The notes beneath the pieces were generated by a model. That model had not been told where the DNA came from. It searched no databases and was given only the letters and a program-made list of their open reading frames with translations. From Lampris incognitus (lineage: Eukaryota; Chordata; Actinopteri; Lampriformes; Lampridae), in NCBI RefSeq assembly GCF_029633865.1, contig NC_079219.1, forward strand, positions 49,799,008 through 49,863,007: 64,000 nt of DNA, read 5' to 3'. This document shows, piece after piece, positions 46,552 to 57,734 of this stretch; the stretch's first letter is position 1; every line of letters starts with the position of its first letter. The position numbers were made by a program, and so were the translations under genes.

Positions 46552-46569
46552 ATCCCACCGCTGCCACCA
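46552..46569 (-). other. Primer-binding site for tRNA-Leu
   Basis: The minus strand reads TGGTGGCAGCGGTGGGAT directly after the LTR with no spacer. It complements the 3' end (…CCCACCGCTGCCACCA) of vertebrate tRNA-Leu. Confidence 0.85.
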
Positions 46570-46760
46570 TGAAGTAATACTTGGGGTAGTATTGGTCGAG
46601 GATCAATGACCACACCGGGTTATAGGTCTCAGGTTTAATCGTGGCTCAGTAGGCAGCCGTAATAACCATACATGGTAGTGGTGTAACCATAATAACAGTC
46701 CGGGTAGTACATAACACCTAGTGTAGTTCCAGTGGATATACATGGCATTATATCACTACA
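46570..46760 (-). repeat. 5' LTR of gypsy element 2
   Basis: Minus strand TGTAGTGATATAATG...ACTTCA. Differs from the other LTR at three sites (TCTCAG/ACTCAG, GCAGCC/GCAGAC, CATAAT/CATAGT in plus orientation). Confidence 0.95.
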
Positions 46761-46902
46761 ATCATGTTTGCACAGGTGTATATTAATTATATCGTGTATA
46801 TAAACCTATTATAAGGTTAAAAAAAACTCAGTTTTCTTTTCTTTGTCACGTTCTCTCAAATTGAACTGGATTTCTTTGTGTTTTTTTTTTTTTTTGGGGG
46901 GG

Positions 46903-47346
46903 GGGCATTTTCTCCCCAATTGTATCCTGCTAATTACCCCACTCTTCTGAGCTGTCCCGGTCGCTGCTCCACCCCCTCTGCTGATCCAGGGAGGGCTGCA
47001 GACTACCACATGCCTCCTCCCATACATGTGGAGTCGCCAGCCGCTTCTTTTCCCCTGACAGTGAAGAGTTTCACCAGGGGGACATGCCGCGTGGGAGGAT
47101 CACACTATTCCCCCCAGTCCCCCCCCCAAAAAAAAACATGCGCCCCGACCGACCAGAGGAGGCGCTAGAGCAGCGACCAGGACACATACCGACATCCGGC
47201 TTCCCACCCGCAGACACGGCCAATTGTGTCTGTAGGGACGCCCGACCAAGCCAGAAGTAACACGGGGATTCGAACCGGGGATTCGAACCGGCGATCCTCG
47301 TGTTGGTCGGCAATGGAACAGACTGCCACACCACCCGGACGCCCCA
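46903..47346 (-). mobile_element. tRNA-derived SINE (family B), minus strand
   Basis: Head at the right: minus strand GGGCGTCCGGGTGGTGTGGC and box B GGTTCGAATCC. Body with CAATTGGCCGTGTCTGCGGG, tail with GTGGAGCAGCGACCGGGACA and CAATTGGGGAGAAAATG. Box B is duplicated (47265-47293). The other copy is at 53606-54046. Confidence 0.88.
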
Positions 47347-47364
47347 AAATGTTTTCTTAATGTC

Positions 47365-47438
<74 letters not shown>
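47365..47438. repeat. GATA tetranucleotide array
   Basis: About 18 TAGA units, adjacent to the family B SINE head. Confidence 0.97.
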
Positions 47439-47439
<1 letters not shown>

Positions 47440-48015
47440 TTACATGACCCTGTATTCATAAAAATTGATTCGCAGTGCCGTCTCACATCACTTCTGTAGT
47501 CTTCTTCTAGACTGTGCAGTCCTTCAGCAGTAAGCGATCTGAGGTCTTGGTCGTCTGAAACAGAGGTTTAAGATTACTGTACATGCATTGGTAAAGCTGG
47601 GTGATAGTGTATTGCTCAACACAGATTCGGGACTTTAGGCATCCAGAATAAATTGACCCACCACGTCACATCTACCTAAATTTTGTAATTTCAAACTAAG
47701 GGAGCAGCGAAATGAAATATTTCATTATTTCAGGATCCCCATTAGCTCATGTCAGAGGTGATTTCTGCTCTGCCAAAGAATGAGACAGTGACCCGACTCT
47801 TTTTGTGATGGTTATAGATTTAGCAGTGGTAACCAAATCATTATCAAAGTTATATTCATTCAAGGTTTGTTTAAGGCCTCCTCCAGGGACATCATCACCC
47901 CAATCAAATTTGGTCATATTTTCTATTATGTGTTAAGATGCCTATGTAATTAATATTGGAATTTGAATGTGGTGACCCTCGAATAGGCTTTGAAAAAAAC
48001 CAAGGAGCTAAGAGA
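47439..48015. other. Presumed 3' flank/UTR of the MS4A-like gene
   Basis: No credible ORF and no convincing AATAAA on the minus strand was located with certainty. Confidence 0.4.
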
Positions 48016-48168
48016 CTAGTTGAACTTGACTACTTCATGTCCTACCTCCATGTTCTCTTTCTGGTTCCTCCTCAAGGCCTTGATGCCCAAAGCAGAGGCA
48101 GTAAAACTGAGACAAACCTGGAGAACTGCCAGGATGATCAATAAAACGTCTAGCCCACTAAACAGCAT
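48016..48168 (-). CDS. MS4A-like coding exon 5
   Basis: 50 codons plus stop; acceptor CTTTTCTGTCCAG. Encodes span 4 and the C-terminal tail. Confidence 0.88.
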   Translation of the reverse strand: MLFSGLDVLLIILAVLQVCLSFTASALGIKALRRNQKENMEVGHEVVKFN

Positions 48169-51100
48169 CTGGACAGAAAAGAACACCGTTTCGATGATTT
48201 CAGTAAAAGAGCAGAGAAGATTTTGTGCTCTTTCTAAACCCGTTTTAGTAACTAGCAACTAAGTGGAAGTTCTAGTGGTACCAGGAAACTGTGCAAAGGT
48301 CTCATATTGCTTAACATTAGTTGGACATGAGCTAGCTTACAATATTGAAAGGCTTCTATATTGTATAAATGAGGCCAATGTCTCATCACATGTCTGAGGA
48401 CCAATAAATGAGTCGGAAAGGTTACACAACATTCAACATTTTGAGATGATGTTAAGTCACAAGGTAAAAATCAATGTTTTGGTCACTGGGCTCTTCTGTC
48501 TGAAAAAGGTTTGAGAGAATTACACATTGCTCTTCTACTCTATCTGAGATGCTTCTGTGCTGAGAGGCGTGTGGCTCCTAATCATCAATGAATTTCGAAA
48601 CGTAAGCTGCTATGAGGAGTTTTGGACTGAATATCAGTCTCCATTCAATTTTGTCACCTCTAGATGGCCCACAAAGTCAAACGACACCATTCCTGAGAAG
48701 ATTAGATGTATAGCGATTTCTTGTCTCTTTGTTGGATTCCTGGCAAAATCTGATGAAAGTTATTTACGCTACACAGTCGGGATACACAGCTACAATTACA
48801 GATACATTACGTCTTACAGACAGCTGTTTTCCAAAACACCACTAAATCGCACTCTTCTCTCCAAAACACATGGACAAGCTACCAGAGGTTGAACGGAGAT
48901 CTTCGTAACGACAGGAAATGCTTATGTGAAATGAAGTGGGGGGGGGTTTCTGCAAAACACAACCATTTGTTCTCCACAGGGGGGCATAACATCAACAAAA
49001 ATCTAAAATTATTCATAGCAGCTTTAACATAGCTACTCTTAAATCCACTCAGTTGCTTGGCGTGGACCTTCTGCCATGGTCATGTAAATGGAGAAATGGT
49101 CAGGACAAATGGCTCATAGCTGGTGGGCAGGTGAGCAATGCTTGCTCATGTCATATTGTTGCCCTTCTATTAAAACTTTATTGCCAATGACTTTTCACAC
49201 TCACTATGAAAAGCTCTTTGCCCTCCCTGCATTTCTCCAAGTACGTCTCCTGTATGGCCTTCTCCTCGACAGCCCTTGGGGATAAAGTTCCTTCGTAGTG
49301 GGTCCGGTTGTAACACATCCACCGAAGTATTCTTCTCAAATTTGCCAAGTTGATGGAGCAGAGCACAATGGCTGTAATTGCCAAAGCAACTCCCACAAGG
49401 TTCATTAATACACTGACAGCCACCTAAAGTGAGCAAAGATCCCCAGATCATGGTCAAGATAAATCCATACTCAGAATCACCGATCGCTGTATGAATGTCA
49501 CACGATGAAATGGCAATTCAGTGATATAATTCAAATAAAGATGCCAAAACTGTTGTAACATTTGTTTTCCTGAAAGCATTGATCAATTCCCCCAATGGCA
49601 GGATTTATTTATGATCAAGATAGAACTGAATGACTAACCAACTCACCACACAGGGACTGGGAAACTTCTCACTCAGAATGCACATGACACCGAACACCAT
49701 GAACTAAAGAAATAAAGAGCAAATCAAATTTTTAACTTGGTTTGTAGTCTAATATGGATTCAAAAAAGCAAATGTCAATATGAAATTAATATTATTTTAC
49801 TTACACAAATCCCAGGCCAATAATTACGCACTTGAACTGTCTCGCGAGACTCCCGGATAACTCCAAACCCAACGTAGAACAACCCAACCATTATTTGCAT
49901 TGTCTTTGAAGAGGAAAAAAAAGTAAAATAGAATATATTGTACAGTGAAAGTAATCATTTTTATCCGTTAAGACAATTATATATAACACACTACTATTTA
50001 TTTGCCTATACAACTACTACAACCACTAATACTTCTAAAACACTAATACTTCTCTGATGTGTTTGGGGGGAGAGTTCCAGAGGGAGGGGGCAGCAATGGA
50101 GAAGGCAGCAATGGAGAAGGCTCTGTTGCCCTAGGTCCAGTGCTTGGTCCTTTGTGGTGGAGACAGGAGGTTAGCGTTGGAGGAGCGTAGGCTGCGGGAA
50201 GGAGTATGGTAGAGGAACAGGTCAGTGAGGTAGGAGAGGGCCTGCTTATAGAGGGCTTTGTGAATGAGGAGAAGGACTTTGAATTGGATCCATTGTGGGA
50301 CAGGGAACCAGCGGGGGTTCTGGAGAACAGGGGTGATGTGGTCACAGGAGCGGGAGTGGGTGAGTAGGTAGGCAGCAGAGTTCTGGGTGTACTGGAGTTT
50401 GTTTAGGAATTTGATGATGAGCTGTACAGAATGCTGTTGCAGTTGTCAGTTCTGGGTGTGATGAAGGCATGGATCAAGGTTTCAGCAGCAGAGAAGGAGA
50501 GTGAGGGGCAGAGACGAGCTGTGTTTTTTAGGTAGAAAAAGGCAGTTCTGGTTATTTGATTGATGTGGTGTTTAAAGGAGAGGTTGCTGTTAAAAATGAT
50601 TCCAAGGTTGCAGATGTGTGGGGAGGGAGACATAATGTAGTTATCGATGGTAAGGCAGAAGTTGTGATTGGTTTTGGTAAGGGATTTGGGACAGATGATA
50701 ATCATGTCAAATTTATCACAATTTAGTTTGAGGAAGGCTGGCTTGCGTCCATGATTTAATTTCAGTGAGGTAGTTGATCAGACTGAAGTAAATTGTAGTG
50801 GTGATGTATTTAGTAGAGAAGTAGAACTGGACGTCATAACAATGGAAGTGGAGACCACTACAATGCATCATGTTACCAAGGGGGAGCATGTAAAGGATGA
50901 ACAGAACAGGACCAAGCACCACACTCTGGCGGACGCCTTGGGACAGAGGAGTGGTGAAGGTGGTGCAGTTCTTGATGTTGCTGCTCCTGCTGCTGCTGCT
51001 GCAGTGGGTGTTTCAGTTAGGCTGGGTAGAATGATGTTCTTGATTGCCAGTCCAACACCATGCTGATGTTGTCCGCCAGGGGAATAGCCTCTCCAGAAAA

Positions 51101-52147
51101 AGGTGTACCCTTCTCTTTCTCTCTCTGAGGGAGCCTTCACCCAGGAGCCTGGTTTTGCTGAAAGCAGTGATGTCCACGTTGTAGCATCTCAGTTCCTCAG
51201 CAATCAGCATGGTTTTTCGATGTGGTCTGTTGTCATCATTACCAAGGAGAGTCCTAACTTTCCATGTTGCCAATTTGAATGGGATCATTTTCTTGTTTTT
51301 ACCACAGGATAGAATTGCTGGTAGGTGCAGTAACCTACCCAGGTTGGCTGAGTGGACAATTTTTAGGTCACGTTTTCTAGGCCCCTCCCCAATTGGGGTG
51401 AGTAGTGTGGTCCCTAAATAGGGCTGCTCAGTCACATGGGGTCTGCCGAAAGCAGGTGCTACTCAATCCCAGCTACTAGCTACCATATACCCCATGCCGC
51501 TGGGGTATATGGTACACACACATTTAGAACATCAAATGGGCCTATTAATGGGTCTGTTATTGCAAAGCCAAATCATGACATTACCATTGAATATATTTCA
51601 TGTCTTTCAGTGTCACGCATAGAGTCCTTGTCTTCAATGTCAGTCCAGCTGACAAATCTTAGAATACACACATGTAGCAGGAACCAGGAAGTACTCAACA
51701 AGCTTACCATATGAGATTTATCCATGCCTGTCATATTTGATTTTCCACCACCAAGAACATATCTCATCCCTCTTTCTTCACAAAATGTAAAACATATGTT
51801 ATAGGGCTAAGTATTACTTAAAATCATTCTGTTTTTCTGTTTAAACTTTATTTCTGCAAGTCTGTCTAGTGTCCATTGGTTGTGTTATCAGTAATAATAA
51901 TGCTACCATTTTATTACTATTGAATGTGTATAAGCCTTGGTTTCCAACACATATGAGAGGTACCACTTACCCCCACAACTGTGAAAGTACTGCCTTGCTG
52001 CCTTCTTATTGCCTTGGACATGGCGCAGCACACTGGACTGTAGCAAAGGGCTCCAATAATTTGACATATTGGTGGACATGCCTTTTTGGAGTCAGATTTC
52101 ACAGTGAACACTGTCTCCCCCTCACTGTTAGTCATGGTCACAGACAT
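48016..52147 (-). CDS. MS4A-family four-span membrane protein (five coding exons)
   Basis: Minus-strand exons 52147-51971, 49903-49805, 49703-49647, 49423-49205 and 48168-48016 join in phase 0 at every junction, with GT-AG borders (four of them GTAAGT or GTGAGT), to give 234 residues. The N-terminal exon has CYSPVCC, typical of fish MS4A proteins. Then come QIMVGLFYVGFGVI (membrane span 1), FMVFGVMCILSEKFPSPC (span 2 and the conserved SEKxPSPC loop), LVGVALAITAIVLCSI (span 3), a Cys-bearing loop, and MLFSGLDVLLIILAVLQVC (span 4) with a charged cytoplasmic tail. MS4A proteins (CD20 relatives) are surface membrane proteins often in immune cells; the ligand is unknown here. The member cannot be assigned. 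Spans 1-2 are shorter than usual and carry RESRETVQVRN between them. Confidence 0.88.
49205..49423 (-). CDS. MS4A-like coding exon 4
   Basis: 73 codons; acceptor CTCACTTTAG, donor GTGAGT. Encodes span 3 and the large loop. Confidence 0.88.
49647..49703 (-). CDS. MS4A-like coding exon 3
   Basis: 19 codons; acceptor ATTTCTTTAG, donor GTGAGT. Encodes span 2 and the SEKFPSPC loop. Confidence 0.88.
49805..49903 (-). CDS. MS4A-like coding exon 2
   Basis: 33 codons; acceptor CCTCTTCAAAG, donor GTAAGT. Encodes membrane span 1. Confidence 0.85.
50040..50945 (-). pseudogene. L2-like LINE RT, C-terminal half
   Basis: Minus-strand pieces: GPVLFILYMLPLGN and HFHCYDVQFYFSTK (degenerate catalytic box), SPSPHICNLGIIFNSNLSF, LCPSLSFSAAETLIHAFI, then a frame with the WFPVP...LLLIHKAL and AFSIAAPSLWNSPP ends of the L2 group. 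Several frameshifts. It lies inside intron 1 of the MS4A-like gene on the same strand. Confidence 0.75.
51010..51330 (-). pseudogene. LINE AP-endonuclease N-terminus
   Basis: Minus frame with KLATWKVRTLLGND, RKTMLIAEELRCYNVDI, SKTRLLGEGSLRE and HLFLERLFPWRTTSAWCWTG. It is the start of a different LINE from the L2 piece downstream; the junction is near 50990-51005 at a short GCA/CTG run. Confidence 0.75.
51331..51970. other. Intronic, no feature recognised
   Basis: A short self-complementary piece GGTATATGGTA / TACCATATACC near 51481-51510 is the only structure seen. Confidence 0.5.
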
Positions 52148-52148
52148 C
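51971..52148 (-). CDS. MS4A-like coding exon 1
   Basis: Acceptor CTCTTCACCAG just before the ATG (52147-52145), 59 codons, donor GTAAGT. Encodes the cytoplasmic N-terminus. Confidence 0.85.
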
Positions 52149-52979
52149 CTGGTGAAGAGACAGAGCTGGGGAAGACAAGAAGAGGTATAGAAAACAGATG
52201 ATGTTTGCATAGATAAATCAATATAGGGGTTCTTCCAAATACTGTATTGTCGTATATGAATCACATTGTGTTTAGTATTAGCAGTCGATGGAATGGATTA
52301 TTCCTCTCGGTAAAAGCAACATTAAACCCAGGAAAGCATGCCACTTTTTGCAAACACAGCTAGCTGGATCCTTGCAGGGTTAACTCATTTTTCAGGATGT
52401 GAGAATTTCCTGCTATTGTTTGCACACTGTAAACACTCCTTAGCTATTCAAATGATGGAAGGAGTTTTTACACCGCATTTAAAGAAATACTAATATGTCC
52501 AGGACTGAATATGCCGTTAAAGCACTACTATCATGTCACTTTTTGTTTTTGTTTGGGTTTTCTTGCCATTAATCTAACATAGGATTTGTGCTGTTAAGGG
52601 GGTTTTTTTTTCCCCTTGTTAAATTTGTAATCATTCCCCTGATGGTGTCGCTAGTGTTTGCCTTGGTTTGAAGATAACTTCAGCTGTCAACAGTTTAAAA
52701 ACGGTTAAAATCATCACTAATTCATCCGTCAATCATGAATCATTTATTAGAGATTTGGTAGGCTTACAAGTGATTCTATTATAAGTTGAAGAAGAGGAAT
52801 CTTGCTGGGTTAAAGTTTTAGGTCATAATAATGTCAGGGAAAACAAACATCTCAGGCTTTGCTAAAAATAAATAAATACATACATACATACATGCATACA
52901 TACATAAATAAAATTAAAAAGATAACACAGAAGACAGGACTGGATGACAGCTACTACAGGAGAGCAGCATCAGTCTTAC

Positions 52980-53090
52980 CTGCCGATATCCGTGTGTGTT
53001 GGTGTGGGGTCAGCAGTCCATTCTGATGATGGGATTTACTGGTCGTACCTCCTCCACCAGGAAGACATGGAGGCTTAACCCTTTCCCTTC
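52980..53090 (-). other. Possible untranslated first exon of the MS4A-like gene
   Basis: A good donor, GGCAG|GTAAGA, occurs on the minus strand at 52980, about 830 bp upstream of the coding start, which itself follows an acceptor. The upstream limit is unknown. Confidence 0.3.
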
Positions 53091-53107
53091 CAGCCTCCGC
53101 AAACTCA

Positions 53108-53205
53108 CAGCAATAAGGCAAAGCAAGGCAAGGCAAATGTGTTTGTGTAGCACAGTTCAGCATCAAGGCAATTCAAAGTGCTTTGCATAAAAGATAAAGG
53201 GCATT
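53108..53205 (-). mobile_element. LINE 3' tail with GGCAA run
   Basis: The minus strand ends AAGCACTTTGAATTGCCTTG then TGTGCTACACAAACACATTT and (TTGCC)n, the tail of a common fish LINE. Coding remnants upstream (53280-53560) are not recognisable. Confidence 0.5.
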
Positions 53206-53605
53206 AAGAGAAGCAACATAAGGAAATAAAAATGCATTTAAAAACAAATAAAAAGAGTAAACGTTACAGTGCAGTGTAAGATGAAAATCAAACGCTTCAA
53301 GATTTATGTACCAAAAGGCAGCGGGCGGCAGAGAGGAGAGTCCTCAGCCTGGATGTAGAAGACCTGAGAGTGGCAGCAGACCTGCAGCTTTTTCCAGATA
53401 CGTGGTGCGTAAAAGCTGCCTCTTTCTCCATGTTTAGTCCATGTTTAGCTTTGACTCTGGGGGCAGAAAGCAGAGAACAGTTTGTTACCATGAACTTAGA
53501 ATCTAAACTTGCTATCAGGCCATTGAAGACTATATATCTAAACCTGCTCCCGACAACCCTGAAGCATTTCTTTGCACTGATATTTGCCTCAAAATTACGA
53601 CACGA

Positions 53606-54046
53606 TGGGCGTCCCGGTAGTGTAGCCATCGATTCTGTATTCCTACCAACCCGGGGATTGCTGGTTCGAATCCCCGTGTTACCTCCCGCTTGGTCGAGCA
53701 TCCCTACAGACACAATTGGCCGTGTCTGCGGGTGAGAAGCCGCATGTGGGTATGTGTCCTGGTCGCTGCACTAGCGCCTCATCTGGTCGGTCAGGGTGCC
53801 AGTTCGCGGGGGGGGGGGGGGGGGAAGACTGGGGCCTCCCATGCGCTACGTCCCCCTGGTGAAACTCCTCACTACCAGGTGAAAACAAGCGGCTGGCGAC
53901 TCCACATGTATCGGAGGAGGCATGTGGTAGTCTGCAGCCCTCCCCGGATCAGCAGAGGGGGTGGAGCAGCGACCGGGACAGCTCGGAAGAGTGGGGTAAT
54001 TGGCCGGATACAACTGGGGAGAAAAAGGGTGAGGAAAAAAAAACAC
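53606..54046 (+). mobile_element. tRNA-derived SINE (family B), plus strand
   Basis: Head GGGCGTCCCGGTAGTGTAGC and box B GGTTCGAATCCCC, body CAATTGGCCGTGTCTGCGGG, a poly-G run at about 53810-53823, and the tail GGGTAATTGGCCGGATACAA with GGGGAGAAAAAGG. Opposite strand to the copy at 46903. Confidence 0.9.
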
Positions 54047-54261
54047 ACAATTTCACACCACTAAGTCAAATGGGGCGGTGATTTCAAGAAATTAACTAAG
54101 AAAAGGTAGACGTAAAATAAGAAAATGCTAAAAATTGGAGTCGGAACAGAAACGACAGCTCAGTTGTGACAAAAGTGACATTTGTTTGATTCAGATTTTA
54201 TTTTGATCAGACTGCATTTCATAGGTATGTTCAGTAAGGCCAGTGCTCTATCATTTCTTCC

Positions 54262-54925
54262 TACCCATCAGAATCAGGTTTATTGGCCATGTAGGTTTGC
54301 ACAAGCATGGAATTTGACTCCAGTTTCGTGGCTCTCTCAGTGTACTTAACATGGAATAACAACACTACAACACAACAGTCTTCACATATATACACAAGGA
54401 TGGACTTATACAGGTGACATAAGAGGGCATAAGGGGCAGTGGTGCAGAGAATACATCAGAGATGCTGAAATAGATGTTCGCAGGTCACTTACATACAGCA
54501 TGAGGTGGCTGGACACGACAGAGTGTACCAGTACATGTACAATGTACAGTACAGTATACACAACATGGTTGGCTTTATTTGACAGTGTCAAGTGTTCATT
54601 TGAATGACAGCCTGTGGAAAGAAACTGTTTTTACATCTGGTAGTTTTGGGGTACAGTGCTCTGTAGCGCCTGCCAGAGGGGAGGAGTAAGAACAGGTTGT
54701 GACCAGGGTGTGATGGGTCTGCAGTGATGCTGCCGGCCTGTTTCCTGAGTCTGGAGGTGTATAAGTCCTGAATGGAGGACAGGTTGGCACCAGTGATTTT
54801 CTCTGCAGACCTAACTGTCCGTTGTAGTCTGTCCCTGTCCTGTTTGGTGGCTGAACCAAACCAGACACTGATGGATGTGCAGAGGACAGACTGGATTATT
54901 GCTGTCAAGTGGTGCCATTGCACAG
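54262..54925 (-). pseudogene. CR1/jockey-group LINE, C-terminus and 3' UTR
   Basis: A 111-codon minus ORF contains SVLCTSISVWFGSATKQDRD, AEKITGANLSSIQDLYTSRL, HPGHNLFLLLPSGRRYR and NSFFPQAV, a standard LINE C-terminus, followed by a 3' UTR to about 54262. 5'-truncated; the retained part has no stop. Confidence 0.75.
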
Positions 54926-56955
54926 TGTTGTTGTGTTATTGCACAGGCGCTGGTTAAGGTTAGGGTTAGGCCTTGGGTTGCAAGTACAATACATTTGCGC
55001 TACAAATGGCAGAAAAAATTGAAAGAACACTGGTAATTCAAAATATCAGTTGTAATTTGCCTTCACCAACGGACATGTTGGGAAATATTCCTCTGTTTGT
55101 CCTCAATGAAGCTCAACGGGGCACAAACATGAACACATTTAGACACTTCGTGTTACATGTTCTCTGGTTTTTCAGTGAATTTTCCCTTTACTCAGCATCT
55201 GAGAGAGTTGGCAAGAAAACTATGACTATTATTATCCAGTTGAATGATTCTGTAAAAGGGATGTAACACCAACACGAAATATGAAGAAAGAAAACATATG
55301 CATGGAGATGAAACTGGAAAAATATTTGATATTATAAAAGAAAGAAAACTAAAAACATCCTCGTCTTCCAGTCTCGCTCAGTTATGCGGCTGTACTGTGG
55401 CCTTAACCAGGGCTGCGTCGAAGACGGAGGTTACAGAAAAAGCAAAGGCTTCATCGCCCGGCGAGGCAGGGGCAGCAAAGGGAAAGAGGCCGTGCTATAG
55501 TGGAGACCGCGCCACAACTTGGCTGATGGAGACCCGGGCAGGAGAAAGGGGAAATCGGGATGAGCAGGGAGTAAGACCAGGACCAAATAGGGAGCCGGGA
55601 AGACAATTCATGGGGACAGGCTGGGGACCAGGACCAGGGCCTGGGCAGAGCGGGCAGGAGTGCGGAGACCAGGGTTAGGCGGGTAAACAAAGAGTAGACG
55701 GTTGTGCAACATGGAAGGCTGGAAGTGTAGACTGGCTGAGCAGGCTCTGCGCTCTGATAAGGAGCTGTGCTGGTTACAGCCGAACAGCTGCAGGTGGGGA
55801 CCTCTGCTCCGCTTGCAGCTCGCCTGGCTCCCGTCCTGAACACACACAGGCAACAGGGGGAGAAACTAGAGCAGGGGGTGTGGGGGGGGGGGCACAGGGG
55901 CGGGTGTAACGTGTAGATCCTTGATGTGTTAAGAAATGCAAATACACAGGATGCACGTGAACAAGATACGTTTGGGCAACACGTGTTCACATAAAGTAAG
56001 AAAGGGGTACGTGGGCTAAAATAGCTCAATCTGAAACCCTGCTAACCTTCCGTATGATTCTTCAAATGTGTGTCGCAATTTCAAACTGAGCTAAACGTTT
56101 AAAGCTCAGTCCGTAATGGCATGCTACTGCCACAACACAAGCGCTCTGCTGACAACAAGAGACAACACGCACTATCTCGCCATCATCCGGTCAACATTGC
56201 TCAGTTCAGTTCAGGTTTTACTTATCAAATGCACAACAATACATCGCGGTAGACATGCTGGCAGTGAAATATTTAGGCATCAAGCACACGTCATAAAAAC
56301 TAAAAAAAAAATGTTAAATTTAAAGTTAAAACCAAAAATAAAAAAAACAAAACTGCAATCAGAAAATTAACAGAATAAAACTAACAGTATTTACAGGCCA
56401 AAAAAAACCCAAAACAAAACAACTAAAATCTTAAACTTAAAATCTAAAATTTAACAATCAGGACTTGAAATGTGACGATATTTACAGAGGTGGATAACAT
56501 GTAATAAATATATAAAATGTAAAAATACACATTGTAAGAATGGTAAAGCAGAAGAGCGAGCAGTGCAGAATAAAGTGAGGTCTAGTGACCGAGGGGGGGG
56601 GGGGGGTGTGTATGTCTACACTCTAGAGTCAAGTTGTGTATATGAAAGCTGCCGTCTGTGACTTTCCTCTCTATTCTAATCAATTAGAAACGAGATGGCA
56701 CTGTGGTACTTCCGTTCGACAGAAAGCCATTACAGTAAAACAGTGTGATACAGTTGAATGTAGGAGGCAGTGAGAAATAGACCTGTTGAAACTAATTTTC
56801 TGGGACTACAAACAAGGTGTAGCGCCATCAGCTCAGCAGTAAATAGTCTGCACCCTTGTACAAATGTGATCCTGGGGCCAACAGTCAATTACAAATTACC
56901 TGTTGAAAAATGTATTCAGTATTTTACTCTAAGTACCACAATATTAAAATAATGT
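54926..56955. other. No supported gene
   Basis: GC-rich around 55370-55880 with ORFs on both strands (for example 55451-56029 minus) that lack recognisable domains; A-rich at 56300-56460; a poly-G run at 56590. A host CpG-rich exon cannot be excluded at 55370-55680. Confidence 0.4.
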
Positions 56956-57153
56956 AGATGAGAAAAAGAGAACAAATCTCTCTGACCAAGGCACTCCATG
57001 TAATTAAAAATGTCATATATGCCCTGAAGAAGGCCCGAGCCGCTACGCGTGGGCATTTTTAGGTCCTTTTTGGATATGTCTAAGTTTCAATAAAGACATT
57101 TTTAATTACACGGAGTGCCTTGGTCAGAGAGATTTGTTCTCTTTTTCTCATCT
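56956..57153. repeat. Fold-back element with 59-bp arms
   Basis: 56956-57014 is the inverse of 57095-57153 with one mismatch. The 80-bp centre includes CCCTGAAGAAGGCCCGAGCC and TTTCAATAAA. Confidence 0.95.
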
Positions 57154-57734
57154 GAAACTACTAACCTTGGACCAAAGAGCACCCAACAAATATATTACTT
57201 AACTACAGAGAGGACTGAGCACGCCACTGACTCCAAACATATTAAAATGATGTAATCTGATAACTTTTAGTTACTTTTGGATTACCTCAATGCTAACGCA
57301 GGCTCCACCAACATTAGTTGACATGATTGACCAACATTAGTTGAAATGTTGATATGAAACATGTTTTGTTCAGAAACGTCAAGATTTAACGTATCCCCAG
57401 TTTGCAGAAACACATTATGTCAACATTTTATTCTACCAACTGGGCTGAATAATCAGTATGGCATTAGCATGTGCCCCAGGATAGCTAGCTAAACTGGAAA
57501 GTGACAGGACAACTCAGTGTACATGTACCATACCTACATGACTTAACAACATCAACATGCTGTAGGTCTTCACGGCACTGCGTTACATGTGTAATTAGGA
57601 TATTGTAGCTTTGATAACACTTACCAGCTCTTGATTAAGAGCTATGTGGAGGCTGATATAGCCGTCTTTGAGTAACAGACACTCACCACAGCAGTACTGA
57701 CTGACAATACTGTTTTCATTCCAGGCACACAATA
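57154..57734. other. No feature recognised
   Basis: AT-rich spacer with a short repeated phrase CCAACATTAGTTGA(C/A)ATG at 57308-57347. Confidence 0.5.

Larger units (their letters stand above)
41417..46760 (-). mobile_element. Ty3/gypsy LTR retrotransposon 2, complete but interrupted
   Basis: It has 191-bp LTRs at both ends, a tRNA-Leu primer site, a polypurine tract, and one gag-pol frame on the minus strand split by a hAT MITE (43314-43924). Flanks TTCAT (41412-41416) and ATCAT (46761-46765) fit a 5-bp target duplication with one change. The LTRs differ at three positions in 191, pointing to a fairly recent insertion. Confidence 0.95.

Noticed and set aside
54951-54972. Interstitial telomere repeat (GGTTAGGGTTAGG)
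   Set aside because: Only about two units, within chance expectation.
55451-56029. 192-residue minus ORF with many Cys, Ser and Pro
   Set aside because: GC-rich sequence gives long frames on both strands here; no domain, splice site or repeat pattern supports coding.
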